From: Clostridia bacterium | GTDB lineage: Bacteria; Bacillota_A; Clostridia; Christensenellales; Borkfalkiaceae | NCBI GenBank assembly: GCA_017399665.1 | Contig: JAFQBR010000135.1 | Coordinates: forward strand, 1-9,601 | Direction of reading: 5' to 3' | DNA: 9,601 nt | In this document: positions 6,397 to 9,601 of the stretch, in pieces | Position numbering within the stretch: the first letter of the stretch is position 1 | Layout: each line of letters begins with the position of its first letter | The notes under the pieces: generated by a model | What the model was told of the DNA's origin: nothing | What the model saw: the letters and a program-made list of their open reading frames with translations, nothing else | The model's database searches: none | Translations under genes and position numbers: made by a program

Positions 6397-8370
6397 TTAG
6401 TTTTTAAGCGCTTCCTTTGCTTTGTTTGCCACATTTTCTGCAGTAAATCCATAGTACTTAAATAGCTCGCTAGGATTTCCGGATTTGCCAAATTCATCAA
6501 TAGAAACAATCTTGCCGCTATTGCCGGCGTACTTATGCCAGTAAACTCCTGTGCCTGCTTCTACGCAAACTTTTGCTAAAACGCAAGAGGGAATAACGCT
6601 TTCCTTATAGCGTTCTTCTTGGGCCTCAAAAATTTCCATACAGGGCATAGAAACAACTCTTGCATCAATATTTTCGTTTGCAAGTAATTCTTGAGCCTTT
6701 AAGCAAAGCTCTACTTCAGAGCCTGTTGCAATTAAAATACAGTCGGGAATTTCTTTTTTGCTATTTGAAATAATATAGCCACCTTTAACGCATTCACCGC
6801 TTGAAAGACCTGACTGACCAAGATTTTGTCTTGATAAAACAAGTGCGCTTGGGCCGTTAGTATTTAGCGCTTGAACCCAGGAATAGTATGTTTCAGTTGC
6901 GTCGCATGGGCGGAAAACGTTAAGCATGGGAATTGAGCGAAGTGAAGTGAGATGCTCAACGGGTTGATGGGTAGGTCCGTCTTCGCCAACGCCAATACTG
7001 TCGTGTGTAAATACGTAAATAACGCGCGCTTCCATTAATGCTGAAATGCGAATTGCGTTCTTCATGTAATCGGAAAAGGCAAAGAATGTCGAGCAGTAGG
7101 GAACAAGTCCGCCGTGCATAGCAATACCGTTAGAAATTCCCGCCATTGCATGTTCTCTTATGCCGTAGTGAACGTTAGAGCCGTTAGGATTTTGTGCCGA
7201 AAACCATTCTCTGTTTTTCATAATGGTTTTATTTGAAGGGCCTAAGTCCGCGCTACCGCCAAATAAATTTGGTACGTGGTCGGCAACGAAATTAAGTGAA
7301 TTATAACCGGAAATTCTTGTTGCTTCGGGCTTTGTGAAAGTTTTTAAGAAATCTTCGCCATCAAAACTTGCAATTTTTCCGCTCATCAATTCTTTATATT
7401 CGCTATAAAGCTCTGGGTGCGCGTTTTTATATTCTTGCATAAGAGCAAGCCATTTCTTTTCTGCGCGCTTTCCTTTGTTTATAGTCTTATTTAACAGAGG
7501 TTTAATCTCTTCAGGAACGGTAAAGGGTGGGTAGTTATGCCCAAGGGCGTCCTTTAAAAGCTGGGTGTTGCTTTCTCCAAGTGGTGTGCCATGAACTTTT
7601 TCGCTTCCTTCTAAAACGCTGCCGTGGCCAATTTTTGTATTGCAAATAATAAGGACTGGTTTTTCCTTTTGCCTTTTAGCCTTTTTAATAGCGCGTGAAA
7701 TCTCCTCTAAATCAGAGCCGTCTTTTACGTTTATAACGCACCAGCCCTGTGCAATATGTCTTGCCCCAACGTCTTCGGTAAATGCAAGATCTGTGCTTCC
7801 TTCAATAGTAATATTATTTTTGTCGTATAAAACTATAAGCTTGTTTAGTTTTAAAGTTCCTGCAAGAGATGCTGCTTCGTAAGCAATTCCTTCCTGCAAA
7901 CAGCCGTCTCCGCATAAAGCGTAAGTGTAATGGTCAACAACGTTAAAGCCCTCGCGGTTAAATTTTGCCGAAAGCTTGCGCTCTGCAATAGCAAGCCCAA
8001 CTGCGTTAGCTATGCCTTGGCCAAGTGGGCCTGTGGATATTTCCACACCGGGGGTAACGCCAACTTCTGGGTGACCTGGGGTAATACTTCCGTGTTGACG
8101 GAAAGCCTTTAAGTCTTCTATCGTAACGTCATAGCCAAAAAGATGTAAAAGTGAATAATAAAGAGAAGAACCGTGGCCCGCAGAAAGAACAAATCTGTCG
8201 CGATTATCAAACTTTGGATTTTTTGGATTAAATACCAAATGCTCAGAAAATAAAGTATAAGCAATAGGCGCAGCGCCCAAAGCAATACCGGGGTGACCTG
8301 AGTTGGCTTTATCGATAGCTTCAGATGATAAAACTCTTAACGTGTTAACCGCTATTTGTCTGTTGTCCAT
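6397..8370 (-). CDS. tkt: Transketolase
   Basis: Full-length transketolase of 657 residues, the usual size. It moves two-carbon ketol units between sugar phosphates in the non-oxidative pentose phosphate pathway, using thiamine diphosphate and a divalent metal in the cytoplasm. The N-terminal domain has SGHPG (His 26), SAGHGS (His 66) and TGPLGQG (113-119). The ThDP/metal motif runs from GDG (154-156) to NN (185-186), and a substrate His lies in KVHGTPLG (260). The middle domain has GGSADLGPSN (371-380), the catalytic Glu in IREHAMAG (407), and THDSIGVGEDGPTHQP (455-470). The C-terminal domain (IATGSEVELCL) is complete. The ATG follows AAGGAG (8377-8382) by 6 bases. The gene stands alone with its own promoter and converges on the lipoprotein array. 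No other pentose phosphate gene is next to it. All key residues are present. Confidence 0.98.
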   Translation of the reverse strand: MDNRQIAVNTLRVLSSEAIDKANSGHPGIALGAAPIAYTLFSEHLVFNPKNPKFDNRDRFVLSAGHGSSLYYSLLHLFGYDVTIEDLKAFRQHGSITPGHPEVGVTPGVEISTGPLGQGIANAVGLAIAERKLSAKFNREGFNVVDHYTYALCGDGCLQEGIAYEAASLAGTLKLNKLIVLYDKNNITIEGSTDLAFTEDVGARHIAQGWCVINVKDGSDLEEISRAIKKAKRQKEKPVLIICNTKIGHGSVLEGSEKVHGTPLGESNTQLLKDALGHNYPPFTVPEEIKPLLNKTINKGKRAEKKWLALMQEYKNAHPELYSEYKELMSGKIASFDGEDFLKTFTKPEATRISGYNSLNFVADHVPNLFGGSADLGPSNKTIMKNREWFSAQNPNGSNVHYGIREHAMAGISNGIAMHGGLVPYCSTFFAFSDYMKNAIRISALMEARVIYVFTHDSIGVGEDGPTHQPVEHLTSLRSIPMLNVFRPCDATETYYSWVQALNTNGPSALVLSRQNLGQSGLSSGECVKGGYIISNSKKEIPDCILIATGSEVELCLKAQELLANENIDARVVSMPCMEIFEAQEERYKESVIPSCVLAKVCVEAGTGVYWHKYAGNSGKIVSIDEFGKSGNPSELFKYYGFTAENVANKAKEALKN

Positions 8371-8411
8371 AAATTTCTCCTTTTTAATAGTGGTAATTAT
8401 TGATTACTTAT

Positions 8412-8440
8412 AGTATACCAAAATAAAGAAGGTATTGCAA
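8412..8440 (-). promoter_or_regulatory. Extended -10 promoter of tkt
   Basis: On the minus strand TTGCAA (8435-8440) precedes TGGTATACT by a 17-base spacer; the -10 TATACT is at 8412-8417 with the TG extension before it. The predicted start near 8405 gives a leader of about 35 bases. This indicates that tkt is transcribed separately from murG, although no terminator was found between them. Confidence 0.7.
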
Positions 8441-8535
8441 TAGAAAAACGGAAAAATTATAGATTTTTGCTTTAATAATGCTAAATTTTGTCTTGCCAGC
8501 GTTTAAATAGTTATGCAAAAAAACAAAGAAAGTCG

Positions 8536-9576
8536 TTATTTGGTTGCGTTTATTATCTCTTTAATTATTGCATCCTTGCCGTTTGCTATTTTTAATTTTT
8601 CTATGTTAGAAATAAGTGAATTTTTATTTTTAAAAAGCTGTTTGGTAAGCAAAAGTAGATTACGTTCAAGCAAATCTTCATCCATTGTAAGAATTGCCCC
8701 CTTTTTTGCAAAATATTCTGCGTTTTTAATTTGATCTCCGCGAGAAGCTTTTTTTAGCGGAATAATTGCCGTTGGAATTTTACAGCTTAAAAGTTCGAAT
8801 AAGGTATTAGATCCCCCGCGCGAAATAGCTACGTCGCAAGCAGACATCATAACTCTCATATCTGCAAATTCATAAGCAAAATAGCCGTTAATCGCGCTAT
8901 AGAGCGGTTTATTGCCTTTTCCGCATAGATGAATTACGTTAAAATCCTTTAATAATGCGCCTAAATTTTTGTTTAAGGCAAGGTTAATAGTTTTACTGCC
9001 TTGGCTACCACCTGTTACTAAAAGGACGGGGCGGTTATCAGTTATACCGATTAACGCCCTTGCTTTTTGTTTAGAAATATGTTTAAATCCCGTTCTAATA
9101 GGTGGGCCAACGTGCTTTCCGTTATGCTTTTTAGCCGTTTCTAAAAAGGTTGTTAAAAAGGCGGTGCTACGGCGGATACACAGTTTGTTGGCAAGGCCCG
9201 GGGTTAAGTCTGATTCGTGGCATATAACGGGGATTTTAAGCCTAAAAGCGGCAAAACATGGCGGCAGAGCGCAATACCCGCCCTTTGAAAAAACTACGTC
9301 TGCTTTAACCTTGGTTAAAAAGCGTTCACATTCTTTGGTTGCCTTTATTAGCTTTGCTGGTATAAGAAGATTTTTGGGGGATAGCGAGCGTATAAATGCA
9401 GGTGGGTTTATGTCAAAAATTTGCACTTTTTCATCTTTAATCAGTTCTTTTTCTATTGCTTTTCCGCTACCTATATAATATATTTTGTCGAAGTAATTTT
9501 TTAGTTCCGGAAGAATTGCTAGGTGTGGGGTTATGTGACCGGCAGTCCCACCGCCTGCCAAAACAATGGTTTTCAT
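8536..9576 (-). CDS. murG: MurG, lipid II-forming N-acetylglucosaminyltransferase
   Basis: MurG adds GlcNAc from UDP-GlcNAc to lipid I to make lipid II, the last cytoplasmic-face step of peptidoglycan precursor synthesis. With the ATG at 9574-9576 it has 346 residues, normal for the GT28 family. The N-domain holds GGGTAGHITPHLA (8-20), SKGGYCALP (98-106) and HESDLTPGLANK (120-131), the form common in Clostridia. The C-domain holds VTGGSQGSKTIN (187-198), HLCGKGN, the donor-binding ISRGGSNTLFELL (251-263), and IPLKKASRGDQ (272-282). A TTG start at 9592-9594 would add six residues, but the family usually begins just before the first Gly-rich loop, so the ATG is preferred. No Shine-Dalgarno site is visible. 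Together with a possible ATGA overlap, this suggests coupling to an upstream gene. About 165 bases separate it from tkt. Confidence 0.96.
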   Translation of the reverse strand: MKTIVLAGGGTAGHITPHLAILPELKNYFDKIYYIGSGKAIEKELIKDEKVQIFDINPPAFIRSLSPKNLLIPAKLIKATKECERFLTKVKADVVFSKGGYCALPPCFAAFRLKIPVICHESDLTPGLANKLCIRRSTAFLTTFLETAKKHNGKHVGPPIRTGFKHISKQKARALIGITDNRPVLLVTGGSQGSKTINLALNKNLGALLKDFNVIHLCGKGNKPLYSAINGYFAYEFADMRVMMSACDVAISRGGSNTLFELLSCKIPTAIIPLKKASRGDQIKNAEYFAKKGAILTMDEDLLERNLLLLTKQLFKNKNSLISNIEKLKIANGKDAIIKEIINATK

Positions 9577-9601
9577 ACCATATAATATGCGCAAAATAAA
9601 A
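9573..9601 (-). CDS. Possible C-terminal tail of the gene upstream of murG
   Basis: One minus-strand frame is open from the right edge to a TGA at 9573-9575 that overlaps the murG ATG as ATGA. It would end in LFCAYYMV, a hydrophobic tail. In many Bacillota murG follows a membrane protein gene such as ftsW/spoVE, which would fit, but nine codons cannot prove it. The main support is the overlap and the missing ribosome binding site of murG. Confidence 0.25.

Noticed and set aside
8452..8470. A/T inverted repeat between murG and tkt as the murG terminator
   Set aside because: The arms are only A and T with no G-C pairs, so the hairpin would be too weak. No other terminator was found in this gap.
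8513..8734. Plus-strand open frame of 73 codons at the end of murG
   Set aside because: Most of it is antisense to the murG C-terminal region, and no promoter or ribosome binding site precedes it.
8969..9478. Plus-strand open frame of 169 codons
   Set aside because: It lies wholly antisense to murG, has no family-like motif and no convincing start signal. It is a shadow of the real gene.
9592..9594. TTG as the murG start
   Set aside because: It would add six residues ahead of the usual N-terminus and has no better ribosome binding site than the ATG at 9574-9576.

Overview
The window looks like chromosomal DNA of a low-GC member of the Bacillota (Clostridia type), probably an anaerobe that feeds on plant or host glycans. 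The reasons are the A+T-rich sequence, strong AGGAG-type ribosome binding sites, sigma-A style promoters with 17-base spacers, Gram-positive style lipoprotein signal peptides, a MurG carrying the clostridial HESD-TPGLANK signature, and two carbohydrate-active proteins. The last stop of every complete gene is a normal TAA or TAG, so the standard code is assumed.

Left part (1-3891, + strand): the 3' end of a right-handed beta-helix, GH28-like protein closes with a good terminator at about 805-837. The following ~490-base gap is not empty. In order it holds a plausible promoter, a palindromic operator-like site, a terminator-like leader hairpin and a 214-base palindromic MITE-like element flanked by TTTATTT. 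These precede a large intracellular glycosidase-like gene (TIM-barrel type, with a C-terminal GH2-like sugar-binding domain). That gene carries one in-frame TAG at codon 61, where relatives are expected to have Trp, so it is either a fresh pseudogene or is read through.

Middle part (3892-6396, + strand): two paralogous putative lipoprotein genes form a tandem array. Each unit is boundary box, consensus promoter, leader, lipoprotein gene and terminator. The flanks are nearly identical (99 of 101 bases upstream, 53 of 53 downstream), whereas the mature proteins have diverged strongly. The box TAATCGACYTATAGC occurs at all three unit borders and once more, inverted, at 741-755. This cassette-like layout is the most unusual thing in the window.

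Right part (6397-9601, - strand): housekeeping genes, a full-length transketolase (tkt) with its own extended -10 promoter, and murG of peptidoglycan synthesis. murG may be translationally coupled to an upstream gene that lies mostly outside the window. The lipoprotein array and tkt are convergent and share a terminator that can work in both directions. No RNA genes, CRISPR arrays or complete transposons were seen.
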